A program made the translations under genes and the position numbers. The notes under the pieces were generated by a model that was not told the origin of the DNA, did no database searches, and saw nothing but the letters and a program-made list of their open reading frames with translations. Positions 14,907 through 23,997 of a stretch of 64,000 bases of DNA are shown here, piece by piece. Each line of letters opens with the position of its first letter. Positions within the stretch are counted from its first letter, which is position 1. The stretch is from Roseiarcus sp963807735 (lineage in GTDB: Bacteria > Pseudomonadota > Alphaproteobacteria > Rhizobiales > Beijerinckiaceae), in the NCBI GenBank assembly GCA_963807735.1, contig CAWEDI010000015.1, positions 1-64,000 on the forward strand, given 5' to 3'.

Positions 14907-15293
14907 TTACCGCAACTGCGCCTCGATCGCCGCCTTGTCGACCACCGACCAGACCTCGACGATCTTGGCGTCGCGGAATTGATAGAACACGTTCTCGGCG
15001 AAGCGCACGCGCCGGCCGTTGACCTCTAGTCCGAGAAACCGACCCGACGGCGTGCAGTCGAAGCGCAGCCGCGCGGCGACGTAGGGCGCCTCGATCGCCA
15101 GAAGCTCGATGGCGAAGACGAGATCGGGGATTTCGGCGACGTCGGTCTCGAGCATCGCGCGATAACCCGCGAGGCCGAGTCGCTCGCCGTTGCGGATCAC
15201 GTCGTCGTCGACATAGCGGCCGAGCGAGGCCCAGTCGCGCGCGTTGAGACAGGCGAGATAGGCGCGATAGCGCGCGGCGAGGTCGTCGGTCAC
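14907..15293 (-). CDS. SnoaL-like (NTF2-fold) protein
   Basis: 128 residues with GTG start overlapping the stop of the broken aldo/keto reductase (GTGA). ARYRAYLACLNARDWASLGRYV and GLAGYRAMLETDVAEIPDLVF are typical of SnoaL/ester-cyclase-like NTF2 folds, which bind small hydrophobic ligands; the substrate is unknown. Its last ten codons form one copy of the 25-bp direct repeat, and the ParDE module begins immediately after it. Confidence 0.8.
   Translation of the reverse strand: MTDDLAARYRAYLACLNARDWASLGRYVDDDVIRNGERLGLAGYRAMLETDVAEIPDLVFAIELLAIEAPYVAARLRFDCTPSGRFLGLEVNGRRVRFAENVFYQFRDAKIVEVWSVVDKAAIEAQLR
14911..14935. repeat. 25-bp direct repeat, copy B (3' end of SnoaL-like gene)
   Basis: Identical to 14180-14204. 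On the minus strand it encodes AIEAQLR, the end of the SnoaL-like protein. Copy A reads the same way and runs to a different stop, which suggests it is the original gene end displaced by insertion of parDE. Confidence 0.85.
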
Positions 15294-16333
15294 GCGGGAA
15301 CCGGCGCGTCGGCGCGAATGAGCTTTTCGTGCTTCAGTTCGGCCCAGAGATCGGCGGGGATCGCATGGTTGAAGGCGGCGATGTTCTGCTCGACTTCGCG
15401 CTTCGCGATCGCCCCGGGAATGACCGAGGCGACGATGGGATGGCCGAGCGGGAATTGCAGCGCGGCCGCCGCGAGCGGGACGCCGTGGCGTTTGCACACC
15501 GCCTCCATCTTGGCGACCCGCGCCAGAATCTCCGGTCCGGCGGGCGAATAGTTGTAGCGCGCATGCGGGACGGCGCCGGTGGCGAGGATGCCGGAATTGT
15601 AGGTCCCGCCGATCACGATGCCGACGCCGCGCTCGGCGCAGCGGGGAATTCGGCGTCAAGCACGTCCTGCTCGAGCAGCGTGTAACGCATCGCGATCAGG
15701 AAGAAATCCATGTCGAAGAAATCGAGATACTGCGGGATCGTCCCCATCGTGTTGAAGCCGGCGCCGATGCCCTTGATGACGCCCTGATCGCGCAACTACT
15801 CCAGCGCCCGCCAGCCGCTGGTCGTGAGTTGGCTCCAGTAGGGCGCGACCTTCGCCTCGGTCTTGAAATGCCAGGTGTCGAGATCGTGGATCAGCAGCAC
15901 GTCGATGCGGTTGATGCCGAGCCGTTGCAGGCTGTCCTCGAACGAGCGCATCACGCCGTCGTAGCTGTAGTCCATGTCGTGCGCGAATTCGAGGCCGCCG
16001 AGCCAGTCGGAGTCGCGCTGGAACGGGCCGGGTTTCGAGGGCCGGCGCAGCACGCGGCCGATCTTGCTCGAAATGACGTAGTCCTCGCGCGGGCGGCGAT
16101 AGAGCGCGCGGCCGACGTCGGTGCTCGGCCTGCCCTTTGCCGTACCAGGGGGAGGTGTCGAAGTAGCGCACCCCGCCGTCCCAGGCGGTCGCCAGCAGCG
16201 CGCGCGCCTCGTCCTCTTCGATGATGTCGAAGGTCTCGCCGAGCGGCGCGGTGCCGAGGCCGAGCTCCGTGACGTTGACGCCCGTGCGAGCGCCGAGCGC
16301 ACGTCGGCGAATCGGTTTTGCGGCAGCGGTCAC
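15290..16333 (-). pseudogene. aldo/keto reductase, disrupted
   Basis: GTG start at 16333 behind GGGGAGAC. Fragments in order: TELGLGTAPLGETFDIIEED and YFDTSPWYGKGQAEHR; then, one frame over, VGRALYRRPREDYVISSKIG and INRIDVLLIHDLDTWHF; then GVIKGIGAGFNTMGTIPQYL; then IVIGGTYNSGILATG to the end. This is the pyridoxal 4-dehydrogenase/aldose 1-dehydrogenase branch of NAD(P)-dependent aldo/keto reductases. Damage: an extra base near 16118, an in-frame TAG at 15796-15798 where Glu is expected, and a missing base in a C-run near 15643. A nonsense change as well as indels makes true loss of function plausible. It would form an operon with the SnoaL-like gene. Confidence 0.85.
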
Positions 16334-16408
16334 GTGTTTGTCTCCCCGGTCGCCTCGGACCGGGTCGTTGTAGCGCGGCCGGCGCCGCTGCGAAACTCTG
16401 AGCGTCGC

Positions 16409-18013
16409 CTAGAACGCCTTCCAATCCGACGCGCCGCCGCCGTTGGCGACCCGGGCCGGCCGCGGCGCTTCGCGCGGCGGCGGCGACCGGCGGGCGGCCG
16501 GCGACCGCCGCGATGGTTCGCGGCCGCCGAGGTCGAATTGGGCGACCAGTTCCGACAACGCGGACGTCTCGCGCGCCAGCGATTGGCTGGCGGCGGTGCT
16601 TTCCTCGGCCATCGCGGCGTTTTGCTGGGTGGAGTTCGACAGTTCGCCGACAGCGGATTTGATTTCGGCCAACGAGGCGGCTTGCTCCCGCGCGGCGGCG
16701 AGGATTTGGCCGACCACCACGCTCATGTTCGCCACCTTGGCGCCGATGCGGGCGAGCGCCTCGCCGGTGGCGCTGACGAGCTTGACCCCGCCGGCGACCT
16801 CGGACGTCGCCGTCGCCACCAGCGCCTTGATCTCCTTGGCCGCCTCCGCCGAGCGTTGCGCGAGCCCGCGCACCTCCGAGGCGACGACCGCGAAACCCTT
16901 GCCGGCGTCGCCGGCGCGCGCGGCCTCGACCCCGGCGTTGAGCGCCAGCAAGTTGGTCTGGAAGGCGATCTCGTCGATCGCCCCGATGATCTTGCCGATG
17001 TCGCTGGAGGACTTCTCGATCCGGCCCATCGCGCTGATCGCCTTGGCGACGACATCGTTGCTTTGCCGAGCCTCTTCGCCCGCCTCGGTGACGATGGCCT
17101 GCGCCGCCTGCGCGCCGTCCGCCGTCTTGCCGACTTGCGTCGCCACCTCTTCGAGCGCCGCCGAACTCTGTTCGATGCTGGAGGCCTCGCCTTCGGTGCG
17201 CGAAGAAAGATCCTGCGAGGCGCTGGCGATTTCCTGGGTCGCGGTCGACAACGAGTCGATGCTCGACGAAACTCCCAGCAGCGCCTCGCGCAGCGACAGG
17301 ATCGCGCTGTTGAAATCGGCCGCCATCGGCAGGTAGGACGCCGCGAGGCCCTCGCCGACGCCGCAATCGAGGTTCTTGGCGGCGAGGCAGGCGACCGCCT
17401 TGCGCACCGCCTCGACCGCCTGGTCGGTCTCGCGCGCGTTTTGCGCCGCGCGCTCCTCGGCGGCGCGGCGCTGCGCGTCGAGCGCGTCGATGTAGGCCGA
17501 GGTCGCCAGTTCGAAATCGAGAAGAATGACGCGGGAGAGCGCGCTGAACGCCGCGCCGGCGTCGGCGCCCTTGGCGAACGCGCCGCCACGAAGCGCGCCT
17601 TTCGGCCAAATCGCCTCCAGCCCCGCCGAGACCAGATGATCGGCGATCATGCCATAAGCCGCCGCATACCATTTGGGCGGCAGGCCGATGCGGGCGTGAG
17701 TCTCGCCGATACGCCGCGAAGTCTGCAACGAGCGAGCGTCGAGGTCGCCGTTCGACAGCCGCCGCCAATGTTCGATCTGCGCCGCCTTGGCGCGGTCGAT
17801 CATCGCCTGATTGGTGAAATAGGCGCGAGTCTGGGGGGTCGCCTGCGCGCGGACGTAGAATTTCTCCAGCGCACGCGGCGTCTCGCGATCGATGATCGGC
17901 TTGATCGAACGGAGCGCCTGGATGGCCGCGGCGTCGAGACCGAGGAACGTCAGTCGCTCTTGCAACTCCTTGACGGCTTCGCGCTCGTCGTTGGCTGCGT
18001 TCGTCTCATTCAT
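16409..18013 (-). CDS. globin-coupled methyl-accepting chemotaxis sensor
   Basis: 534 residues, soluble. Residues about 1-170 form a protoglobin domain; the heme proximal His is about residue 106 in RRIGETHARIGLPPKWYAAAY (positions 100-120). A coiled linker leads to the chemoreceptor signalling domain with the hairpin tip around EIAFQTNLLALNAGVEAARA. It should sense oxygen through heme and signal to CheA, like HemAT. The end, DWKAF, resembles the tethering pentapeptide (W-x-x-F) used by CheR. There is no membrane segment, so the receptor is cytoplasmic. A second receptor follows upstream; no che genes are in the window. Confidence 0.9.
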   Translation of the reverse strand: MNETNAANDEREAVKELQERLTFLGLDAAAIQALRSIKPIIDRETPRALEKFYVRAQATPQTRAYFTNQAMIDRAKAAQIEHWRRLSNGDLDARSLQTSRRIGETHARIGLPPKWYAAAYGMIADHLVSAGLEAIWPKGALRGGAFAKGADAGAAFSALSRVILLDFELATSAYIDALDAQRRAAEERAAQNARETDQAVEAVRKAVACLAAKNLDCGVGEGLAASYLPMAADFNSAILSLREALLGVSSSIDSLSTATQEIASASQDLSSRTEGEASSIEQSSAALEEVATQVGKTADGAQAAQAIVTEAGEEARQSNDVVAKAISAMGRIEKSSSDIGKIIGAIDEIAFQTNLLALNAGVEAARAGDAGKGFAVVASEVRGLAQRSAEAAKEIKALVATATSEVAGGVKLVSATGEALARIGAKVANMSVVVGQILAAAREQAASLAEIKSAVGELSNSTQQNAAMAEESTAASQSLARETSALSELVAQFDLGGREPSRRSPAARRSPPPREAPRPARVANGGGASDWKAF

Positions 18014-18135
18014 TCTCGTAGCGCTCCCGTTTGGTGATTCGCGCTTTTGCCCGGCTAGCGCCAGGGGCCGAGCTTGGCCCGGCGGGCTTGCGTCAAACTC
18101 TCCCGGCGAAAGGCGGTCCGGCGCGACAACGGCGC

Positions 18136-19584
18136 TCAGGCCGCCGCCGAATGAACCGGCGCCTCGTCGCTGAGCACGAAGCCGCCGACCAGCTTGACGA
18201 GGTGATCGGCCTGCCCGGCCAGCGATTGACAGGCGGCGGTCGCCTGTTCGGCCATCGAGGCGTTCTGTTGCGTCTCCTGATCCATCGTCATCATCGCAAG
18301 GTTCAGCTCCTTGATCGTCGCCGCCTGCGCGATCGAGCGCGAGGCGACGTCGAAAATGCCGTTGTCGATGTGCGATATCTGGACCTTGATGCGCTCGAAC
18401 GCGCTCGCCGTAAGGCCCATCAGCCCGGCGCCCTCGGACGCAGCGTTCACCGAACCCGAAATCAGCGATTTCACCTCGTGCGCCGCCTCTGCGGAACGCT
18501 GCGCCAGGGCGCGCACTTCAGAGGCGACCACGGCGAAGCCGCGGCCCGCCTCGCCGGCGCGCGCGGCCTCAACCCCGGCGTTAAGGGCAAGCAGGTTGGT
18601 CTGGAACGCAATCTCGTCGATCACTTCGACGGCCTTGCCGATCCGCCGCGAACTCTGGTCGATGCCGGTGATGCTGTTCAACGTCTTTTCGACGGTGGCG
18701 CGGCTGCGGACGGCCTCGCGGTCCGCCTCCTGAATGTTGTCCTTGGTCAGATTGGAGGCGTTCGCCGTTTCGTTGATGACGTCGGACAGCCCCTGCACCG
18801 CGGCGACCGATTGTTCGAGGGTCGCGGCTTGCCGCTCGGTCCGCCGCGACAGGTCGAGCGACGCGCCGGCAAGCTGACCGGCGGCGGCCGCGATGGCGTC
18901 CGCGCTGGCGCGAACCTGCGCCACGGATTCGGAGAAAGCGGCGATGGCGAAGTTGAAATCGGCGGCGAGCTTGGCGTAGGCCTCGGGCAGATCGCCGTCG
19001 ATACGGCAACGCAGATCGCCGTCCGCCAACTGCTCCAACGCCTGCCCGATCGAGCCGCAGACCGTCGCGCGCTCGCGCGCGATGGCCCGCTCGACTTCCG
19101 CCTGCGAGTGGCGCAGCTCCTCCTCTGTCGATTTCTGCTGCGTTGAATCCTGCAGTGTTTCAAGGACGGCGACGACAGCGCCCTTGGCGTCGCGAATCGG
19201 CACGGCGTCGATGGTGAGATAGCGCCGCCCGTTGCCGGGGAGATCGCACCAGTTCTCCGCCCGCAACGCGCCGTCGCCGCTGCGTGCGCCCTGGGCGGCG
19301 TAGAGCCCCGTCGCCGACCCGCCCTTCAAGGCGACATCGGCCAGACACGGGCGCGGCGCACGGTAAAAACCGCGCCAATGCTCGCGCTTGCCCATCACCG
19401 CTTGAGCCTGGACGCCGGTCAGCGCGGCGCATGCGGCGTTCCACGCCGCCACCTTTCCTTCCGCGTCCAAGATGAAGGCGGGCACCGCCAGACCGGCGAA
19501 CACGCTGCGCCACGTGTCGACCTTGGCCAGCACGTCTGCTGCGCCGAAACGGAAAGAAAAAGCGCGACGGTTGACGGAGTTCAT
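18136..19584 (-). CDS. soluble PAS-domain chemoreceptor
   Basis: 482 residues. A PAS domain at about 25-150 (VFAGLAVPAFILDAEGKVAAWNAACAALTG region through AVPIRDAKGAVVAVLETLQD) precedes a HAMP-like segment and the chemoreceptor domain with EIAFQTNLLALNAGVEAARA at the signalling tip. No membrane helix is present, so this is a cytoplasmic receptor. The PAS ligand or cofactor cannot be told from sequence. It is the upstream gene of the pair with the globin-coupled receptor, 122 bp apart on the same strand, and the signalling domains are clearly related. Unlike its neighbour it lacks a C-terminal W-x-x-F tether. Confidence 0.88.
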   Translation of the reverse strand: MNSVNRRAFSFRFGAADVLAKVDTWRSVFAGLAVPAFILDAEGKVAAWNAACAALTGVQAQAVMGKREHWRGFYRAPRPCLADVALKGGSATGLYAAQGARSGDGALRAENWCDLPGNGRRYLTIDAVPIRDAKGAVVAVLETLQDSTQQKSTEEELRHSQAEVERAIARERATVCGSIGQALEQLADGDLRCRIDGDLPEAYAKLAADFNFAIAAFSESVAQVRASADAIAAAAGQLAGASLDLSRRTERQAATLEQSVAAVQGLSDVINETANASNLTKDNIQEADREAVRSRATVEKTLNSITGIDQSSRRIGKAVEVIDEIAFQTNLLALNAGVEAARAGEAGRGFAVVASEVRALAQRSAEAAHEVKSLISGSVNAASEGAGLMGLTASAFERIKVQISHIDNGIFDVASRSIAQAATIKELNLAMMTMDQETQQNASMAEQATAACQSLAGQADHLVKLVGGFVLSDEAPVHSAAA

Positions 19585-19674
19585 GAGACCCTTTGCGGTC
19601 GCCGCCGATGTGCGAAGTTGATGACGCCATTCGCCACGTACATGCGCAAAGGTGAAAGCGGCGTTAAGCGCGGC

Positions 19675-20349
19675 TCACCGTCCTCCGCCGAGCTCGTAGA
19701 TATGGGCGAGCAAATCGGCGGGGTCCTCGTAGACCCGCAGCGCGGACGCCTGCTGCAATTCGCGCTCGCCGTAGCCGCCGCTGAGCAGACCGATGCCGAG
19801 CGCCCGGCAGCGTGCGGCGGCGAGCATGTCCCAGATCGAATCGCCGACGACATAGGCCGTCTCGATCGGCGCGCCGAGGCGCGCCGCGGCGGCGAGGAAC
19901 AGGTCGGGGTCGGGCTTGGCGTGGGCGACCTGGTCGCGGGTGACGACCACGGATGTTTCCGGATCGACGCCGAGCGCGCGCAGATTGACGCCGGCCGTCT
20001 CCATCCGCCCGCTGGTGGCGATCGCCCAAGGAATGGATTGCTGGCTGAGATACGCGAGAAGTTCGCGGGCGCCGGGCAGCGGGCGGATTTTGCCGCCCAT
20101 GCCGCGATAAGCTTCCGCGTGCGCCGTGCTCAGCCGCGCAAGCCGCGCCTCGTCGAGCGCGACGCCGGTCTCGCGCGCCAGCTGGTTGGTGAACAAGCCG
20201 CCGCTCATGCCGATCTTGCGGTGGATGCGCCAGACCGAGAGTTCGAGCCCCTCGGCGTCGAGCGCCTGTTTCCAGGCGAGCACGTGCTCGTAGACGCTGT
20301 CGACCAGCGTGCCGTCGAGGTCGAACAGAAACACGGGCGTTATGCGCAT
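19675..20349 (-). CDS. HAD-superfamily hydrolase
   Basis: 224 residues, haloacid dehalogenase-like phosphatase, subfamily IA with a helical cap. Nucleophile motif FLFDLDGTLVDS (residues about 7-18), motif II ATSGR, motif III Lys in HAKPDPDLF and motif IV VVGDSIWDM are all present. These hydrolyse small phosphate esters, for example phosphoglycolate or sugar phosphates; the substrate is not predictable. Divergent from proA with a gap of 91 bp. Confidence 0.88.
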   Translation of the reverse strand: MRITPVFLFDLDGTLVDSVYEHVLAWKQALDAEGLELSVWRIHRKIGMSGGLFTNQLARETGVALDEARLARLSTAHAEAYRGMGGKIRPLPGARELLAYLSQQSIPWAIATSGRMETAGVNLRALGVDPETSVVVTRDQVAHAKPDPDLFLAAAARLGAPIETAYVVGDSIWDMLAAARCRALGIGLLSGGYGERELQQASALRVYEDPADLLAHIYELGGGR

Positions 20350-20440
20350 GGGCGGAGTCCTCTTCGGCGCGCAGGATAGCCCGGTCGCGTGCTCGCGGCG
20401 ACCATGTTATGAGGCTCGCCGATTTTGCAGGAAGCTCGCC

Positions 20441-21724
20441 ATGTCCGCCGTTCTCAGCGCTGAAACCGACGTGCGCGCCGCCATGCGGCGGATCGGCGCC
20501 GAGGCGCGCGCGGCGGCCCGCGTCGTCGCCAACGCCTCGCCGGCGCAGAAGACGCACGCGCTCGTCGCCGCCGCGCGCCTTTTGCGCGCACGCACGAGCG
20601 AAATCCTCACCGCCAACGCGCGTGATCTCGCCGAGGCGCGGGGACGCGGACTGGCGGCGGCGTTCGTCGACCGGCTGACGCTGAACGCAGCGCGGGTCGA
20701 GGCCATGGCGGGCGCGGTCGAGGACATCGCGGCTTTGCCTGATCCCGTCGGCCGGGTGCTGGCGACCTTCGAGCGGCCGAACGGCTTGAAGATCGACCGC
20801 GTGGCGACGCCGCTCGGCGTCGTCGGCGTGATCTACGAAAGCCGCCCCAATGTGACCGCCGACGCCGGCGCGCTGTGTCTCAAGAGCGGCAACGCCGTCG
20901 TGCTGCGCGGCGGCTCCGACAGCTTCTACTCCTCGGCGGCGATCCATGCCTGCCTGACGGCCGGGCTCGCAGAGGCCGGGCTGCCCGAAGCCGCGATCTC
21001 GCGCGCGCCGTTCGCGGCGCGCGAGGCGGTCGGCGAAATGCTGGCCGGGCTCGACGGCGCGCTCGACGTGATCGTGCCGCGCGGCGGCAAGTCGCTGGTC
21101 GAGCGCGTGCAGCGCGAGGCGCGCGTGCCGGTGTTCGCGCATCTCGAAGGCGTCGTGCATGTCTATGTCGACGAGACCGCCGAGCTCGACAAGGCGGTCA
21201 GGCTGGTCGTCAATTCCAAGATGCGTCGCACCGGCGTCTGCGGGGCCGCCGAGACCCTGCTGATCGCCCGCCCCGCCGTGGCTCGGCTCGCGCGACCCCT
21301 GCTCGACGCGTTGATCGCGGCGGGGTGCGCGATCCGCGGCGACGCGGAGATTTGCGCGCTTGCGCCCGACGCTGTCCCCGCCACCGACGCCGACTGGCGA
21401 ACGGAATACCTCGACGCCGTCATCAGCGTCCGGGTCGTCGCCGGTCTCGACGAGGCGATCGCGCATATCGAGACCTACGGTTCGCATCACACGGATTGCA
21501 TCGTCACCGAGAACGAGGCGGCGGCGGAGCGCTTTCTCGCGGAGGTCGATTCGGCGATCGTGCTGCACAATGCATCGACGCAGTTCGCCGACGGCGGCGA
21601 GTTCGGTTTCGGCGCCGAGATCGGCATCGCCACAGGGCGTATGCACGCGCGCGGCCCGGTCGGCGTCGACCAGCTCTGCACGTTCAAGTATCGGGTGCGC
21701 GGCGACGGCCAGACGCGGGCGTGA
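20441..21724 (+). CDS. proA: gamma-glutamyl phosphate reductase
   Basis: 427 residues. Reduces gamma-glutamyl phosphate to the semialdehyde with NADPH, second step of proline synthesis. ATG 20441 follows GCAGGAAG. Visible: GVIYESRPNVTADAGALCLK, GNAVVLRGGSDSFYSS, the catalytic Cys in RRTGVCGAAETLL, YGSHHTDCIVTENEAAAE and the ending GRMHARGPVGVDQLCTFKY, all characteristic. The usual partner proB is not adjacent in the window. Confidence 0.95.
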   Translation: MSAVLSAETDVRAAMRRIGAEARAAARVVANASPAQKTHALVAAARLLRARTSEILTANARDLAEARGRGLAAAFVDRLTLNAARVEAMAGAVEDIAALPDPVGRVLATFERPNGLKIDRVATPLGVVGVIYESRPNVTADAGALCLKSGNAVVLRGGSDSFYSSAAIHACLTAGLAEAGLPEAAISRAPFAAREAVGEMLAGLDGALDVIVPRGGKSLVERVQREARVPVFAHLEGVVHVYVDETAELDKAVRLVVNSKMRRTGVCGAAETLLIARPAVARLARPLLDALIAAGCAIRGDAEICALAPDAVPATDADWRTEYLDAVISVRVVAGLDEAIAHIETYGSHHTDCIVTENEAAAERFLAEVDSAIVLHNASTQFADGGEFGFGAEIGIATGRMHARGPVGVDQLCTFKYRVRGDGQTRA

Positions 21725-21727
21725 TCC

Positions 21728-21756
21728 TTGACAGGCAACTATGTGGTTGCATATTG
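21728..21756 (+). promoter_or_regulatory. promoter with palindromic operator of the ArsR regulator
   Basis: TTGACA at 21728-21733 with a -10-like CATATT at 21750-21755. Between them lies GCAAC-TATGTG-GTTGC (21735-21750), an inverted repeat of the type bound by ArsR regulators, ahead of the regulator's own ATG at 21763. Confidence 0.6.
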
Positions 21757-21762
21757 CCGGTC

Positions 21763-22077
21763 ATGGACGAGAACGCGGTGTTTCACGCGCTGGCCGACGC
21801 GAGCCGCAGAGCGCTGCTCGACCGCCTGCGCGCGCGCGACGGACAGACGCTCGGCGAACTCTGCGCGGGGCTCGACATGACGCGCCAGGCGGTCGCCAAG
21901 CACCTCGGCGTGCTTGAGGACGCCAATCTTGTCGCGACGTTGAAGCGGGGTCGCGAGAAGCTGCATTTCCTGAACCCGGTCCCGCTCCACGCGATCGCCG
22001 AGCGCTGGATCGCCGAGTTTCGCCGTCCCGCGCTCGACGCGCTGGCGAGCCTCAAACAAGACCTCGAAGGCGCGTGA
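21763..22077 (+). CDS. ArsR-family transcriptional regulator
   Basis: 104 residues. Winged helix-turn-helix: FHALADASRRALLDRLRARDG and the recognition helix MTRQAVAKHLGVLEDANLV, with wing LKRGREKLHFLNP. No cysteine pair for metal binding, so it belongs to the branch usually paired with SRPBCC/AHSA1 proteins, but no such gene follows; a palindromic repeat and a broken P450 do. The ATG lies right behind a promoter with an inverted-repeat operator, so autorepression is likely. Confidence 0.88.
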   Translation: MDENAVFHALADASRRALLDRLRARDGQTLGELCAGLDMTRQAVAKHLGVLEDANLVATLKRGREKLHFLNPVPLHAIAERWIAEFRRPALDALASLKQDLEGA

Positions 22078-22095
22078 GAGCGGTCCCCGTTACCG

Positions 22096-22200
22096 CCGTC
22101 ATGGCGAGCGAAGCGACGCCATCCAGCCCTCGGAGATCATTCGCCGCCGGAGAGGGCGCAGCGGCGCCGTGGATCGCCTCGCTTGCGCTCGCGATGACGA
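22096..22200. repeat. dispersed palindromic repeat, copy 3
   Basis: CCGTCATGGCGAGCGAAGCG at one end and an imperfect complement (CTTGCGCTCGCGATGACG) at the other. It is the most diverged of the four copies and separates arsR from the P450 gene. Confidence 0.85.
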
Positions 22201-22262
22201 TTTCCTCGGACCTTCGGAAGCTTTACAAGGCCGCCGCTAAGCAATGGTTGGGAGGAAAAAAC

Positions 22263-23449
22263 GTGAGCGCCGCGCCGCACCTCGACGTCGATCCCTTCAG
22301 CGACGAGTTCCTCACCGACCCCTACCCTTTCCACGAGCAAATCCGCGAGGCCGGCGCGGTCGTGTTTCTCGACGCCTACGGCATCTTCGCTTCGGCGCGC
22401 CACGCCGAGGTTGCGGCGGGATTGTCAAACTGGGAGACGTTCTCCTCGGCCGCCGGCGTCGGCCTCGACGATTTCCGGCGCGCAAAACCCTGGCGGCCGC
22501 CGAGCCTCATTCTGGAAGCCGATCCGCCGTTGCATACCCGCAGCCGCACCGTGCTGAACCGGGCGCTCTCCGCCAAGGCGATGGCGGGCCTTGCGCGCAC
22601 GATTCCAGGCCGCCGCGGAGACGCTCGCCGATGCGCTCGTCGGACGCGGCGAAATTGACGCCATCGCCGACATCGCCGAAGCCTATCCGCTCTCGGTGTT
22701 TCCCAACGCGGTCGGGCTCGGCGACGAGGGACTCGAAAACCTGTTGCCCTACGGGTCGATGGCGTTCAACGCGTTCGGCCCGCGCAACAAACATTTCGAG
22801 CAGTCGATGCAGGACGCCGCCCGCGTCGTCGGTTGGATCAATGCGCAATGCGCGCGCGAGGCGCTGGCGCCGGACGGCATCGGCGCGGTCGTCTGGGCGG
22901 GCGTCGACAGCGGCGAGATCAGCGCCGACGAAGCGCCGTTGCTGGTGCGTTCGCTGCTGACCGCCGGGCTCGACACGACGATCATCGGCATCGGCAACGC
23001 GCTCTACGCGCTCGCCGCCAATCCTTCGGAATGGCGCAAGCTGCGGGAGAACGCGGCGCTGGTGCGCCCGGCGTTCGACGAGATGCTGCGCTTTGAATCG
23101 CCGGTGCAGACGTTCTTCCGCACAACGACGGTCGCCACCGAATCTCGGCGGCGTCGAATTGCCGAAGGACGCGAAAATCCTGCTGTTCCTCGCCGGCGCC
23201 AATCGCGATCCGCGACGCTGGGAGAACCCGGATCGTTTCGACGTCACGCGCAAGGCGATGGGTCACACCGCGTTCGGCGCCGGCATCCACATGTGCGTCG
23301 GTCAGATGCTGGCGAGGCTGGAGACCGAGATGATACTGACCGCGCTGCTGCAACGATTCAGCGGCATCGAGATCGCCGGCGAACCCAAACGCAAGCTCAA
23401 CAACACGCTTCGCCAGTTCTCCGCCCTGCCCCTCCGACTGACGGCTTAA
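22263..23449 (+). pseudogene. CYP199A-like cytochrome P450, two +1 frameshifts
   Basis: GTG start at 22263 behind GGAGG. The protein matches the CYP199A group, which O-demethylates para-substituted benzoates such as 4-methoxybenzoate: KPWRPPSLILEADPPLHTR, DIAEAYPLSVFPNAVGL, NAFGPRN, I-helix SLLTAGLDTTI, ExxR in DEMLRFESPVQTFFRTTT, and heme loop FGAGIHMCVGQML. Two single extra bases break it, near 22590 (an extra C) and 23143 (an extra T). The protein is otherwise full length and well conserved, so either the loss is recent or these are sequencing errors. No ferredoxin partner is adjacent. Confidence 0.88.
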
Positions 23450-23524
23450 AATCGCCGGCGGGCAAGGAACTGATTGGCTGCGCTTCGGTTTTTTCGGGAA
23501 GCGTTGGTTGAAGGAGCCTTCGAC

Positions 23525-23995
23525 ATGGCGGAATCCCCCCGACAGAAGCGCGTCACCGGCCGGGTGATGCACGAATTCGCGCACGGCGAGCTGAAAAGCG
23601 GCCCCGGCGGCAAGGCGGGCGCCGTCAAGAGCCGCAAGCAAGCCATCGCCATCGCGCTCAGCGAAGCCGGCGACTCGCGCTACCGGAGCAAAGGCGGCAA
23701 TCAGCGCAGTCTCAAGCGCACCGAGCGCAAGGAGGCCGAGGGCAAGACGGCTCAGCAAGAGCGCGAAGGCCAATCGCGGATCGGCGCCGACGGCAAGCGC
23801 GAGAGTACGCGCGCGATGGGCGGCGAGAATGCGCGCAAGCCGACCGCGCGCGGCGAAAAAGCGGCGCGCGCCCGCGCCCGCCGCGGCGATGGCCACACCC
23901 GCCAAGAGCTCTACGCGAAGGCGCAGCAGCGCCACATCGCCGGCCGCTCGCGCATGAGCAAACGGCAGTTGGAGAACGCGCTCGGGATCGGCTGA
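23525..23995 (+). CDS. DUF6496-type small basic protein
   Basis: 156 residues. The core RVMHEFAHGELKSGPGGKAG, then VKSRKQAIAIALSEAGDSRY, is the recurring DUF6496 block seen in many alphaproteobacteria. The rest is lysine/arginine-rich and low complexity, ending in a conserved-looking MSKRQLENALGIG. ATG 23525 follows AAGGAG. Function unknown; the basic composition suggests nucleic-acid binding, which is inference only. Confidence 0.7.
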   Translation: MAESPRQKRVTGRVMHEFAHGELKSGPGGKAGAVKSRKQAIAIALSEAGDSRYRSKGGNQRSLKRTERKEAEGKTAQQEREGQSRIGADGKRESTRAMGGENARKPTARGEKAARARARRGDGHTRQELYAKAQQRHIAGRSRMSKRQLENALGIG

Positions 23996-23997
23996 CG

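Noticed and set aside
16121..18037. Open frame of about 640 codons on the plus strand opposite the globin-coupled receptor
   Set aside because: Antisense shadow of a well-supported chemoreceptor with no domain of its own.
22074..22262. Upstream extension of the P450 frame
   Set aside because: It translates a dispersed palindromic repeat; the GTG at 22263 with GGAGG matches the family start.
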